Source: Betaproteobacteria bacterium
Lineage (GTDB): Bacteria > Pseudomonadota > Gammaproteobacteria > Burkholderiales > Casimicrobiaceae
Direction of reading: 5' to 3'
DNA length: 64,000 bases
Assembly (NCBI GenBank): GCA_013298695.1
Contig: JAAFIS010000001.1
Location: 372,001 to 436,000 of the forward strand
The notes under the pieces were generated by a model, which ran no database searches, was not told where the DNA came from, and saw nothing but the letters and a program-made list of their open reading frames with translations. Shown piece after piece: positions 36,047-44,880 of the stretch. The position numbers were made by a program, and so were the translations under genes. How positions within the stretch are numbered: position 1 is the stretch's first letter; the number at the start of each line of letters is the position of its first letter.

Positions 36047-37753
36047 TTAGGGTAGCGAGTATCCGCAGCGATTGATGAAGTGCGCGCGCAGTTTTGTCCA
36101 AGTTGTCCGCGCAGCTTGCGGCGCGAAGCTGAGCCCTGTCGTGACCGAAGTTCCGGTGAAGCCGAACGCGATGCGCGCATGAATCACGGAATCGGTCGCG
36201 GTTTCGGTGCCATCGCCATCGTAGTCAATCGAGGTGCGCAACAATTTTTTGTAGATCGGCGTCCACGCATCCACGAAAAACGGCACGCCGAGTCCGCTCA
36301 CCATGATGAATCCCGCGAATGGATTTTTGTAGAGACCACTTACCGTCCGAGCGTGAAGTAGCGAATCGCTGACTGCGAGCACGATACCGCTGCTATCGAG
36401 ATCAACATTGCACGCGAGCCCACCTGTCGGCGAACCGTAGTAGCGCGCGACGCAAAAATCGTATTGACTGCTACCGCTGGCATAGCGGCAGCGCCCGGCA
36501 GCGTAGAGTTTTCCGTCGCGCCCGATGGCGGCAGCAAAGCTCTCATCAACTGCAAAACTGCTTTGTGGCCCAAGAATAAGTTTGCTGAAACCTGTGCCAT
36601 TGAAACTGGTGTCGAGTGAGCCGTTGGCGTTGTAGGCGACAAGGCAAAAGCGGCGACCAGCGGGCGAAAAGTCATAACAGTGACCGGCAACGACGATCTT
36701 CCCATCTGCCTGTTCAACGATGGAGCGCGCCTCCGAATATGAATCTGCGATGCGCGTGACCACGTAACCGTTGGTGCCAAATCCGGTATCGAGCGTGCCG
36801 TCTGCGTTGTAGCGTACCGTAGCGAAATCGAACGCCGTACTGCTGTTTACTGTGTTGAAGGCTTGACCTGTAAGCAGTATCTTCCCGTCGCTTTGAACGG
36901 TCATGGCATACGCGTAGTCTTGACTTCCGGGAAGTGCGGCCACGACGCCATTGGTAAACGAGGCATCTGCTTGTCCGCTGCTGGTGAATCGCGAAACACA
37001 AAACACCGGCTGCGAGCTGATAAAGCAGCTTCCGCCAAGTAACACCCGATCATTTGGGTCAATCGCCATCGCGTAGGTTTCGCGATTGAACGTTCCTGTA
37101 AATCCATTGAGCAGCAAACCGTTATTCGCAAACGCGGTGTCGATTGCGCTGCCGTCCTGCAAATAGGCGATTGCGCAAATTTGATTTCCGCAAATGCCAC
37201 CGATCAGCAATCGACCATCGGATTGATAGCCAATGGATGAGGGGTAATTGTTAGAGGTTGCGAGCGATGTCGTCACGACCCCGTTGTTCCCGAATCCGGT
37301 ATCGACTGCGCCCCTGGCATCGAACCGCGCAACGCAAAATTGACGAACGCTTGACGCATTAGCGCACCCGGTTGCGATCAGCGCGCCGCCCGTAGGCGTG
37401 AGCGCAATCGCGGTCGCGGGGTAGACGCCGTTGTTCCCTGCGATCGAAAGCGTAGTCTTGCCCGACGTGCCGTAGCTCGAATCCAGCGAGCCATTTGCGT
37501 TGTAGCGCACGACGCACAAGCTATACGCACTGCCGTTGTAGCAAACACCCGCGACCACAATTTTTCCGTCGAGCTGCACAGCGATCGCGCGTCCGATGTC
37601 TTGCGAACTGGTGTTTGTAGGCGAAAGGATCGACGTTTTCACATAGCCCGTATTCGCGCCGCCCCAGGATAGATCCAACGTGCCGTAAGTCTGTGCAAAC
37701 GCGCCCGCGAGCGCAACGCTTGCGAATAGCGCACTCGCGATCTTTGCGAACAT
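36047..37753 (-). CDS. Secreted delta-60 repeat protein with dockerin-like C-terminal domain (1)
   Basis: The protein of about 568 residues has a signal peptide (MFAKIASALFASVALAGAFAQ). At least seven delta-60 repeats follow, with the pattern LDTSFGxxG and DGKIVVAGxC (for example VQLDGKIVVAGVC, VQSDGKILLTGQ). Such repeats probably fold as a beta-propeller. The C-terminus has two EF-like loops (DLDSSG, DYDGDGTETATD), each followed by a helix with an arginine, and a final RCGYSLP. ATG 37753 is preferred because the signal peptide starts there; an in-frame extension to 37876 is possible. Function is unknown. Confidence 0.83.
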   Translation of the reverse strand: MFAKIASALFASVALAGAFAQTYGTLDLSWGGANTGYVKTSILSPTNTSSQDIGRAIAVQLDGKIVVAGVCYNGSAYSLCVVRYNANGSLDSSYGTSGKTTLSIAGNNGVYPATAIALTPTGGALIATGCANASSVRQFCVARFDARGAVDTGFGNNGVVTTSLATSNNYPSSIGYQSDGRLLIGGICGNQICAIAYLQDGSAIDTAFANNGLLLNGFTGTFNRETYAMAIDPNDRVLLGGSCFISSQPVFCVSRFTSSGQADASFTNGVVAALPGSQDYAYAMTVQSDGKILLTGQAFNTVNSSTAFDFATVRYNADGTLDTGFGTNGYVVTRIADSYSEARSIVEQADGKIVVAGHCYDFSPAGRRFCLVAYNANGSLDTSFNGTGFSKLILGPQSSFAVDESFAAAIGRDGKLYAAGRCRYASGSSQYDFCVARYYGSPTGGLACNVDLDSSGIVLAVSDSLLHARTVSGLYKNPFAGFIMVSGLGVPFFVDAWTPIYKKLLRTSIDYDGDGTETATDSVIHARIAFGFTGTSVTTGLSFAPQAARTTWTKLRAHFINRCGYSLP

Positions 37754-37931
37754 GAGCTGTGCCCTGCCGCACTCAGGCGAACTTCGCGGCGTGCTGAGTA
37801 GATGAGTGAAGAGCGTGAACATAGCGTAGTCGTCCGGCGCAAGAATCGATATCTTTAAAGGCGCGGCGCTTTGCAAATCGGCTCACTCTGACGAAAGCAT
37901 CGCGTGAGTCACTCGTTCCCGTTGAACCCAA

Positions 37932-39476
37932 CTAGGGCGCAATCTGCAGCCCACACTGGTTGACGAGATAGTCGCGAATCACAGGCCAAGATCTGCGTGT
38001 CGCCTGTGTTGCCAAACTCAAACCGTCGGTGACCCGGCTGCCGTTGAAGCCGAGCGAAACGCGGGTTGCGATGATCGAATCCGTAGTCGTGGCGTGAACA
38101 CCATCGCCATCGATATCAAGCGTGCACTGTTTTCCCGGAAACGGACCGCCGACGGTTCGCCTTACGCAGATGTCGAGCGAGCAAGTGCCTGCGATCACGA
38201 GCTTGCCGTCTGGCATCAATATTTGTCCACGAAACTCACTAAATTGCGGGTACGTTTGTCGCGCGATGCCGCTCGCAAGGTTGCCAAACGATGTATCCAG
38301 TTGCCCGCTTTGTTCATAACGAACAACACAAAGCTGCGGTGAGTTTTGTGTGGTCTCGCAATAGGAATACGCAAGCAACTTTCCGTCATTTTGTTGCACG
38401 AGCCCACGCGCTTCGGTGCCAGTAAATGAACTTAGCGTTAGGATGCTGCGCCCTGCGTTGGCGAAAGTGTTGTCGATGCTGCCGTTTGCGTTAAAGCGGG
38501 CCACACAAGTCTGCAAAAAGCCTGACGCTTCCGTGCACGAACCGGCCACCGCCACCTTGCCGTCAAATTGCTGCAGTACCGACGTGGCGTAGGCCACCAG
38601 ACCGATCGAAACACGAGCAAAACCACCGCCAGCAAACGAGGTGTCGGTGCCGCCGCTGTTGGTAACCTTGGTCACGCACATTGATGTGCCGCTCGAGCTA
38701 CCGCAGTTGCCCGCAATCAGCACGCCATCGTCGCCGCGTGACGCTGCCATCGACTGAAATACAGTTGAGTAAGGCGTGGCTCCTTCAAAGTACACTGAAT
38801 CACGTTCGCCGCCCCCCAGAAAATTGCCGTCTGGCGTGCCGTCGGCAAGATAACTCATCACGCAAATTCGGTAAGCCGTTCCGACTACGCAGGTGCCTGC
38901 GACGTAGAAGCGCCCGCCTGGGCGCATCACCACCCCCACTGCGTCGCCTTGAAACCTTCGCGTTGTCGCCCGAATGACGCGACCGCCCGCAATCGGCGAG
39001 GATTCAAGCGAACCGTTTTGAAGAAAGCGGGCGAAACAGGGTCGACCGTCCGGTCCGTTGGCGTCAAACGCTAAGGTGCAGAGCCCGACAAGCAGAATTC
39101 GCCCGTCGTCTTGCACGGCAACCGACGTTGCTTTCACCGACGCAGCCCCTGCAAAATTAGTACTGGCAATTCCGCCTGATCCAAACGCGGTGTCGACGCT
39201 GCCATCGGCGTTGAAGCGGGCGACGCAAAAGGGTTCGGCCGACGTGCCGCCGAGGCATTCTCCAGCCACTAGTATCTTGCCATCGGCCTGCGCCGCAAGG
39301 GCGCTACCGCGAGCTTGGAAGAACGCGCCACGATGCCTTGCAATGTTTTCCGCGTCGCTCGCGGCAAATGACGCATCGACCGTTCCGGGTGCGGTCTGAG
39401 CTCCAGCGGTGACACAGGCCAATGCAAAGAGCAAAAGCGCAGCGCATGCGGCGAACGACGTGGTGATTGGTTTCAT
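37932..39476 (-). CDS. Secreted delta-60 repeat protein with dockerin-like C-terminal domain (2)
   Basis: The 514-residue product has a clear signal peptide (ending CVTAGAQ). It is followed by delta-60 repeats (VDTAFGSGGIAST, DGRILLVGLC, DGKVAVAGSC, DGKLVIAGTC). The C-terminal domain begins at a cysteine (QCTLDIDGDG), has one EF-like loop and helix (TTDSIIATRVSLGFNGSRV), then RRSWPVIRDYLVNQCG. It is paralogous to its two neighbours, so the cluster probably arose by tandem duplication. It lies 14 bp upstream of the stop of the next paralogue. Confidence 0.86.
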   Translation of the reverse strand: MKPITTSFAACAALLLFALACVTAGAQTAPGTVDASFAASDAENIARHRGAFFQARGSALAAQADGKILVAGECLGGTSAEPFCVARFNADGSVDTAFGSGGIASTNFAGAASVKATSVAVQDDGRILLVGLCTLAFDANGPDGRPCFARFLQNGSLESSPIAGGRVIRATTRRFQGDAVGVVMRPGGRFYVAGTCVVGTAYRICVMSYLADGTPDGNFLGGGERDSVYFEGATPYSTVFQSMAASRGDDGVLIAGNCGSSSGTSMCVTKVTNSGGTDTSFAGGGFARVSIGLVAYATSVLQQFDGKVAVAGSCTEASGFLQTCVARFNANGSIDNTFANAGRSILTLSSFTGTEARGLVQQNDGKLLAYSYCETTQNSPQLCVVRYEQSGQLDTSFGNLASGIARQTYPQFSEFRGQILMPDGKLVIAGTCSLDICVRRTVGGPFPGKQCTLDIDGDGVHATTTDSIIATRVSLGFNGSRVTDGLSLATQATRRSWPVIRDYLVNQCGLQIAP

Positions 39477-39490
39477 CGCGCGTGCTCCGT

Positions 39491-41119
39491 TTACTCAACA
39501 ATTTTCATGTCACATTGGGTGCGCAGATATGTACGCAATTCGCCCCATGTTTTCCTCGTTGCGTGCGCGGCAAACACAATACTGTTTATCGCATCGCGCA
39601 GGCGCATACCTCGTGAAACCCGGTTCAGGATCAGCAGATCCGTGGTGCCTAGTACCACGCCGTCGCCGTCAATATCAAGGCTGCATTGTCGGGCGCCGAG
39701 CGGGCCGCCCTGATAGCGTGCAATGCACATCGCGCCGTCGATCGGCGCAGAAGATTCGGTGCAAAGCCCAGCAACGACGATCGCTCCGTCGGGTTGAACG
39801 TGCACCGCGTAAGCAACATCTTGTCCGTCGACGACGTTGGTTTTCACCACGCCATTGGTGCCGAAGCTCGTGTCGACGCTGCCGCCGTCGTTGAGTCGAA
39901 TAGTGCAGAAGTTGGTTCGCCCACTGACCGAACATTCACCCGTCGCAATTATTCTGCCGTCGGGCTGCACTGCGAGCGCGTTAGCCGACGCGAACGCGCT
40001 ACTGAGCGTGGTTTTCACGACGCCGCCACTGCCGAATGTGCTGTCGAGCGCACCTGCAAAATCCAATCGCGCGAAGCAGAATCCATTTGTTAAATTGCCG
40101 ACCACGGGACCGTCGACAACGCAGTAACCCGCAATGACTGATTTTCCGTCGGCTTGTAGCGCGATCGACGTTGCGGCGGCAGACACGGCAAGCGAATTGG
40201 GCACGCACGCGATGCCCGAAATGCCGTAGCCGCTGTCTACAGCGCCGTTTGCAGTGAAACGGTATGCGCACATTACATTGCCAGCCGATGATGAGCCGGC
40301 AACGATGATCGCCCCGTCGCTTTGCAGCGCTAGACCGTAGCCTGCGAGATTCACCGTTGTTGAAAGAAATCGCCGACCTTGATTGCCAAAGCTCGGATCA
40401 AATGCCCCAGAGCTTAAAAAACGTGCAGCACACACGGTGTAATACGTTCCGTCGAAGCAGGTGCCCCCCATCACGATTTTTCCGTCGGGCTGAATCACCA
40501 TTCCGCGCGGATCCGCGTTGCCCGCGCCAACGACTTGATTGACGACGCCGCCGCTGCCAAAGCTTGTGTCGAACACGCCGCTGGCCAGCAACCGCACCAT
40601 GCAAAACGAGCGAATGTTGAAGGCCACGCACGATCCGGCAACAACGATCTTTCCATCGGTCTGAACTGCCGCTGCCGTGGCGTAATCCGCAGCGAGCGAC
40701 AGCGTGATTCGCGAGATTCCGGAGGCATAACCAAACGCCGTGTCCGCCGAACCATCGGCGTTGCGGCGCAGAATGCAGAAGTCGGCAGAGTTGCCGGTGC
40801 CGCAGGTGCCGCCAATAATGAGCTTGCCATCCGGCTGCCGCGCAATCGCGCCCGCTGAATCGAGTTGATCGGCGTTTAGGTTGAGGAAATAGCGACCAAA
40901 CGGGCCACCAAATGTGGGATCAAGATCGCCCGGAAATGCCCAATTTAATTGGGCAAATGACGAAAAAAAATAAATTATCGAGAAGCAGATAAAGTTCCTG
41001 TATGACCAATTTAAATAAGGCAAAAATGGCTGGTGTTGCTTAGTTGATTCGCCGCTTGAACGTCTCCCTAAACTCAACGATATACGCTGCACTTTTTGCC
41101 CCCGATATTCGAAATACAC
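39491..41119 (-). CDS. Secreted delta-60 repeat protein with dockerin-like C-terminal domain (3)
   Basis: The mature part begins FPGDLDPTFGG and holds delta-60 repeats (DGKLIIGGTC, DGKIVVAGSC, DGRIIATGEC). The end is the shared domain QCSLDIDGDG, TTDLLILNRVSRG, and TWGELRTYLRTQCD. The N-terminus is uncertain. The longest frame uses GTG at 41119, giving 542 residues with an unusual polar extension. A TTG at 41023 would give a direct signal peptide (NFICFSIIYFFSSFAQ). Neither has a good ribosome-binding site. The signal-peptide codons coincide with a twin-core repeat element, so the original start may have been replaced. Confidence 0.78.
   Translation of the reverse strand: MYFEYRGQKVQRISLSLGRRSSGESTKQHQPFLPYLNWSYRNFICFSIIYFFSSFAQLNWAFPGDLDPTFGGPFGRYFLNLNADQLDSAGAIARQPDGKLIIGGTCGTGNSADFCILRRNADGSADTAFGYASGISRITLSLAADYATAAAVQTDGKIVVAGSCVAFNIRSFCMVRLLASGVFDTSFGSGGVVNQVVGAGNADPRGMVIQPDGKIVMGGTCFDGTYYTVCAARFLSSGAFDPSFGNQGRRFLSTTVNLAGYGLALQSDGAIIVAGSSSAGNVMCAYRFTANGAVDSGYGISGIACVPNSLAVSAAATSIALQADGKSVIAGYCVVDGPVVGNLTNGFCFARLDFAGALDSTFGSGGVVKTTLSSAFASANALAVQPDGRIIATGECSVSGRTNFCTIRLNDGGSVDTSFGTNGVVKTNVVDGQDVAYAVHVQPDGAIVVAGLCTESSAPIDGAMCIARYQGGPLGARQCSLDIDGDGVVLGTTDLLILNRVSRGMRLRDAINSIVFAAHATRKTWGELRTYLRTQCDMKIVE
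40938..41021. repeat. Twin-core palindromic element, copy 6, inside a signal-peptide coding region
   Basis: The first core is the perfect palindrome GCCCAATTTAATTGGGC (40938-40954). The second is ACCAATTTAAATAAGGC (41005-41021), 67 bp away. The interior has ATTATCGA at the family register. On the minus strand this element encodes the hydrophobic segment and the AQLNWA cleavage region of the third delta-60 protein. It is the only copy found inside a likely reading frame. Confidence 0.75.
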
Positions 41120-41236
41120 TCAGAGTCAGAAGGCGGAATGCGGCGAAATTGAGCTCATTGCGAACCAAGTGGCGAATTCTGAAGTTCGCAGCGCCTTCAA
41201 TTTGAGTGCGTCGTCGTTTTTGCTGCCGGAACATCA

Positions 41237-43963
41237 CTAAGAGGGAAAGTTGTCGACGTACGCGCTACATACTTCAATGGCTTTGCGTATCGCAACAAAT
41301 TCGTCTTTGATGGAGCGTTTGTAGAACGCCTCCCACCGAGGAATGCCCTGCTCGGCGGAGCGGTAAGCCGCGATCGACGCCGCGCAAAGTCGCACGCGCT
41401 CGCTACGTGGAATTTGCTCTGCTATTGCGCGTCTCGCGAGCATTTTCGCCTGTGCCGCGTCTAGGCTCATGCGAGCGGAGACGGCGTCAAATTCCTCACG
41501 CGCTGCTGGCTCCATTGCGGAAACGACCCGCTTGGCTTTTGTCAGAGACGCTTCTACTGCGGCAAAGTCATTGGTTTCGAACTGTCCCTCTACTAGGCGT
41601 GCGAGGCTCCCGATGATTTGTACCGAGAGTCCCGTATTCTCACTATCAAGCGCGGCGCGACGCTCAAGAATTGCTAGTCCAAGCGATTCGTTTCTTATTG
41701 ATGTCGGAAAGTCGCCAGCATCCTTGGCTATCGCTGAGATGTCCGCATAGGCTGTTGTAAGCGACGTAAGAGCACGTGGATCATTTTCACGGCCTACTAC
41801 TCGACGTTGCGCGAGCTCCAACGCAGCGTTCGCCCACTCCAGAGCAGTCTGGTAGTCCACAGTACCGTCGTTTCTTGTGTTTGCTTGTTGTGCGAGTGTG
41901 CCGTACGCGTAGAGCAGGTAGTCTTCGATCTCGTCGCGCTCGCTTTTGGAGGTGCCGCCGCTTAGCATTTTCTCCAGAGCGCTACGCGCCTTCGCGCCGT
42001 ATTCGCGATAGCGTTCGTAATCCCCTTTTTGATCGCCGCGAACATAAAACACATGGCTAACCAGCGCAACCGCCGCCTCGAGACGAAGTTTAAGTAACGC
42101 TGATGACTGACCTAAGTATTTCGAACCTGTTGTCACAGACGTATCAAACCATCGGCGACTTTCTTCTATATCGCCGCTGTTGGAAAGAAAGACCGCGAAT
42201 AGTCGTTGTGCGCGAATAACCCCGGCTATGACCTGTTCGTCGGACGGACTAAGCTCGAGAGCTTTTTGCAACGCCTCAATGGCCTTTGTGTAGCTAGCTT
42301 TCGCAAGAGCTGGCTTTGCAGTACTGCCACCAGAAGCGAGCTGACCCTGCAAGTTCGCGAGCCGCAGCAAACCGCTTCCGGTTTCAAACAGTAAGTCGCG
42401 GTTCCGCGATTTCGGTGGTTCGTCTCCAAGAGCAGACAGATACTGTGTGGCGCCTGTCAGCAGGTTTTCTCGGATCTTTGTAGTTCCTTCAATCCGCTCC
42501 AATTGATCGTAACTCGCAAAGAGAATTTCGTTGACAATTCGTTGGACACTCGAAAAGTGTCGATCACCACGAACCTTTTCGCGCTCTGCAACTTGCAGTG
42601 CCTCACGCGCCACACCTGCCTGATACGTCGATGAAACAATGCCACCGACCAGTCCGAGCGTCGCGAGGCTCGCAAACGCCACACTCCAACGATTGCGCCG
42701 CACAAATTTGTTTGCCCGATAAGCGAGCGAATCTGCATGCGCGATGACGGGTTCGTGCGCGAGGTTGCGGCGAATGTCTTCGCTGAATTGCTCGGCAGAC
42801 GCGTAGCGACGGGCGGGGTCTTTTCGCAGCGCCATGAGCACAATATTGTCGAGATCGCCGCGTAGCGTTTTCTTCAAGCGAGCAACGTCGAGTTTCGGCG
42901 CGTTGTTGGCTTGGGCGCTGTCATCGGCCTCTCGTGCGCCAGTCACAATCGCAGTGCTCGGTTTATCGGGATCAGTCTCCGCGATCTCGCGCGCGAGCGC
43001 CATCGGCTGCGTTGTTTTCGATTTGTAGGGGCTCACGCCCGTGAGCAAGCGGTAGAGCACCACTCCGAGTGAATAGATGTCGCTCGCAGTGGTGATTGCT
43101 TCGCTTTTGACTTGCTCGGGGCTCGCATACGCGGGCGTGAGCGCGAGCATCGTGGTTGCAAGATTGGTTTCTTGCTGTTGCGCTTCTGCATCCGTATCGA
43201 GCAATCGCGCAATGCCGAAATCAAGTAACTTCACAACACCTTGCCGATCCACAAGAATGTTGCTCGGCTTCAAATCACGATGTACGATGAGTCGTTGATG
43301 CGCGAATTGAACCGCACTACACACATCTCGAAACTTCGCGAGCCGCTCAGCAATCGGCAAGCCACGAGTTTCACAATAACTATCAATCGGTTCGCCGTCG
43401 ACGTACTCCATCACGAAATATGGCAAACCATCTTCCGTTGAACCGCCGTCAAGCAAGCGCGTGATGTTCGGGTGATTCAAGCTCGCAAGCATTTGTCGCT
43501 CAGCGCGAAACCGCGCGAGCACGTTTTGCGCGGCCTTCGCGGTCAAGTCGGCGCGCATAATTTTGATCGCAACCAAGGTCTCATACGACGCATCGGCGCG
43601 CTTCGCCTTGAACACCGCACCCATTCCACCCACTGCGATCAAGGCAACAATTTCGTAAGCGCCCAAGCGCTGCCCGATCCAGTGCTCGACGATGTCGGCG
43701 TCGCTCTTCGTGAGCTTCGCGCTCGTCGTGCCAGTCATCGCCGCACGCGCCGCCGAGGCGATGGCGTCGCCGTCAATGAGTGACGTCACATTGGTGTCTG
43801 CGGCGAGCAGCGATTGCAATTCTCGTAGCGCCGAACCATCGTCACCGCAGCGCTCGCGAAGGAACGCATTGCGAGCGTCAAAATCGGCAATTTGCAGCGC
43901 GGCAACCAGGGTCTCGCTAATCCACTCCCAACGATCTTCAGGTGAGTTCAAACGGTCTTTCAC
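41237..43963 (-). CDS. Membrane-anchored serine/threonine protein kinase with TPR-like sensor region
   Basis: The 908-residue protein has a short N-terminal helical region and a Hanks-type kinase domain (about 100-400): glycine loop VGGMGAVFK, catalytic K134 (VAIK), HRDLKPSN with D230, DFG at 248-250, and the SPEQVKSE activation region. A single membrane segment follows (about 427-448), then a long helical, TPR-like domain, probably outside the membrane. The start is GTG at 43963 after GGAGG. It is directly downstream of an ECF sigma factor gene, a pairing known for this sigma group. Confidence 0.93.
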   Translation of the reverse strand: MKDRLNSPEDRWEWISETLVAALQIADFDARNAFLRERCGDDGSALRELQSLLAADTNVTSLIDGDAIASAARAAMTGTTSAKLTKSDADIVEHWIGQRLGAYEIVALIAVGGMGAVFKAKRADASYETLVAIKIMRADLTAKAAQNVLARFRAERQMLASLNHPNITRLLDGGSTEDGLPYFVMEYVDGEPIDSYCETRGLPIAERLAKFRDVCSAVQFAHQRLIVHRDLKPSNILVDRQGVVKLLDFGIARLLDTDAEAQQQETNLATTMLALTPAYASPEQVKSEAITTASDIYSLGVVLYRLLTGVSPYKSKTTQPMALAREIAETDPDKPSTAIVTGAREADDSAQANNAPKLDVARLKKTLRGDLDNIVLMALRKDPARRYASAEQFSEDIRRNLAHEPVIAHADSLAYRANKFVRRNRWSVAFASLATLGLVGGIVSSTYQAGVAREALQVAEREKVRGDRHFSSVQRIVNEILFASYDQLERIEGTTKIRENLLTGATQYLSALGDEPPKSRNRDLLFETGSGLLRLANLQGQLASGGSTAKPALAKASYTKAIEALQKALELSPSDEQVIAGVIRAQRLFAVFLSNSGDIEESRRWFDTSVTTGSKYLGQSSALLKLRLEAAVALVSHVFYVRGDQKGDYERYREYGAKARSALEKMLSGGTSKSERDEIEDYLLYAYGTLAQQANTRNDGTVDYQTALEWANAALELAQRRVVGRENDPRALTSLTTAYADISAIAKDAGDFPTSIRNESLGLAILERRAALDSENTGLSVQIIGSLARLVEGQFETNDFAAVEASLTKAKRVVSAMEPAAREEFDAVSARMSLDAAQAKMLARRAIAEQIPRSERVRLCAASIAAYRSAEQGIPRWEAFYKRSIKDEFVAIRKAIEVCSAYVDNFPS

Positions 43964-43992
43964 AACGCCTCCATTTCGCTAAGGCGCAGCCG

Positions 43993-44616
43993 CTAAGGAT
44001 TCGGCTCACTCGCATTGGGCGCGCTAGCGGATCCGCCCAATTCGCGCAGCAAAAACAAGCGTGCCACAGTCCAGTCGCGTTTCACCGTCGCCATCGAAAT
44101 ATCTAGCGTTTCCGCTATTTGTTCGATGGATTGTTCGCCAAAGAACTTAAGCTCGACAATTTCTGACTGCCGCGCGCTCAGCACCGCGAGTTTTTCGATG
44201 GCGCGATCTAGCGCAACAAAATCCAGTTCGCGCGAAAACGAATCTTCCGTGGATTCACGTGTGTCTGCAATCAGGTCGCCAAGGCATTGCGTACCGAAAT
44301 GCGCAATCGTGCGATCCAGGCTCACAATATCGACGTCGCCGCCGCGCTTTTCAGATTGCTTCGCGCGGGCGTGGTCTACCAAAATGTTGCGCATTACGTG
44401 CGATGCAAGTCGAACAAAACTTGTGCGATCGGATGGCAGCTCACTTTTCGATTGCGCGAGTCGGACATACGCTTCGCTCACGAGTGCCGTGCGCTGCAAG
44501 GTGTGCTCCGAGCGCTCACCCGCGAAATGAATTTGCGCAATGCGACGCAGCTCATCGTAGGTGCGTGCGCTGAGTACGTTTACTCCGCGCAACTGAGTTT
44601 GCGACTCAACGGTCAT
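43993..44616 (-). CDS. ECF-type RNA polymerase sigma factor (kinase-associated group)
   Basis: The 207-residue factor has region 2 (TYDELRRIAQIHFAGE, ALVSEAYVRLAQ, FVRLASHVMRNILVDHARAK) and region 4 (ALDRAIEKLAVLSARQSEIVELKFFGEQSIEQIAETLDIS in part, then MATVKRDWTVARLFLLREL). This form resembles the sigma group often encoded beside Ser/Thr kinases rather than anti-sigma factors. Activation by kinase phosphorylation is known for related pairs and is inferred here. It sits 29 bp upstream of the kinase gene. Confidence 0.92.
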   Translation of the reverse strand: MTVESQTQLRGVNVLSARTYDELRRIAQIHFAGERSEHTLQRTALVSEAYVRLAQSKSELPSDRTSFVRLASHVMRNILVDHARAKQSEKRGGDVDIVSLDRTIAHFGTQCLGDLIADTRESTEDSFSRELDFVALDRAIEKLAVLSARQSEIVELKFFGEQSIEQIAETLDISMATVKRDWTVARLFLLRELGGSASAPNASEPNP

Positions 44617-44759
44617 AGAAATAGCGAATGCAGTTCATTGCGGGTTGGACGAATTCAATAGACTCATCGTGCCACATTGCGCTGAGTTTGCAGCGATTGA
44701 AAACCCGCGCGTGCTCCAAAATGCGGTACGTTTCATTCTTACGGCAGTTTCAGTAAAAC

Positions 44760-44838
44760 GCCAATATTAATTGAGCAAGACGAAATCTACGATAAATATT
44801 GACCTATTAGATAAAACGAGTGTTTGCCCAGGCAAAAA
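44760..44838. repeat. Twin-core palindromic intergenic element, copy 7 (second core shortened)
   Basis: The first core is GCCAATATTAATTGAGC (44760-44776). At +66 lies GCCCA followed directly by GGC, as if the second core had lost its centre; TTTGCC-CA-GGCAAA there is itself a palindrome. AATATTGAC stands near the family box. It lies between the sigma factor and the inositol oxygenase genes. Confidence 0.55.
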
Positions 44839-44880
44839 GTCTTTTTAATTAAATTGTCAAATGAAACTCGCACGCGTCGA

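Noticed and set aside
33553-41119. Dockerin-like domains taken as evidence for a cellulosome
   Set aside because: No cohesin, scaffoldin or glycoside hydrolase is encoded here, and the flanking cysteines are not typical of cellulosomal dockerins.
41040-41237. Short minus-strand frame upstream of the third delta-60 gene
   Set aside because: It has no ribosome-binding site or recognisable domain and overlaps the region between the kinase stop and the delta-60 start.
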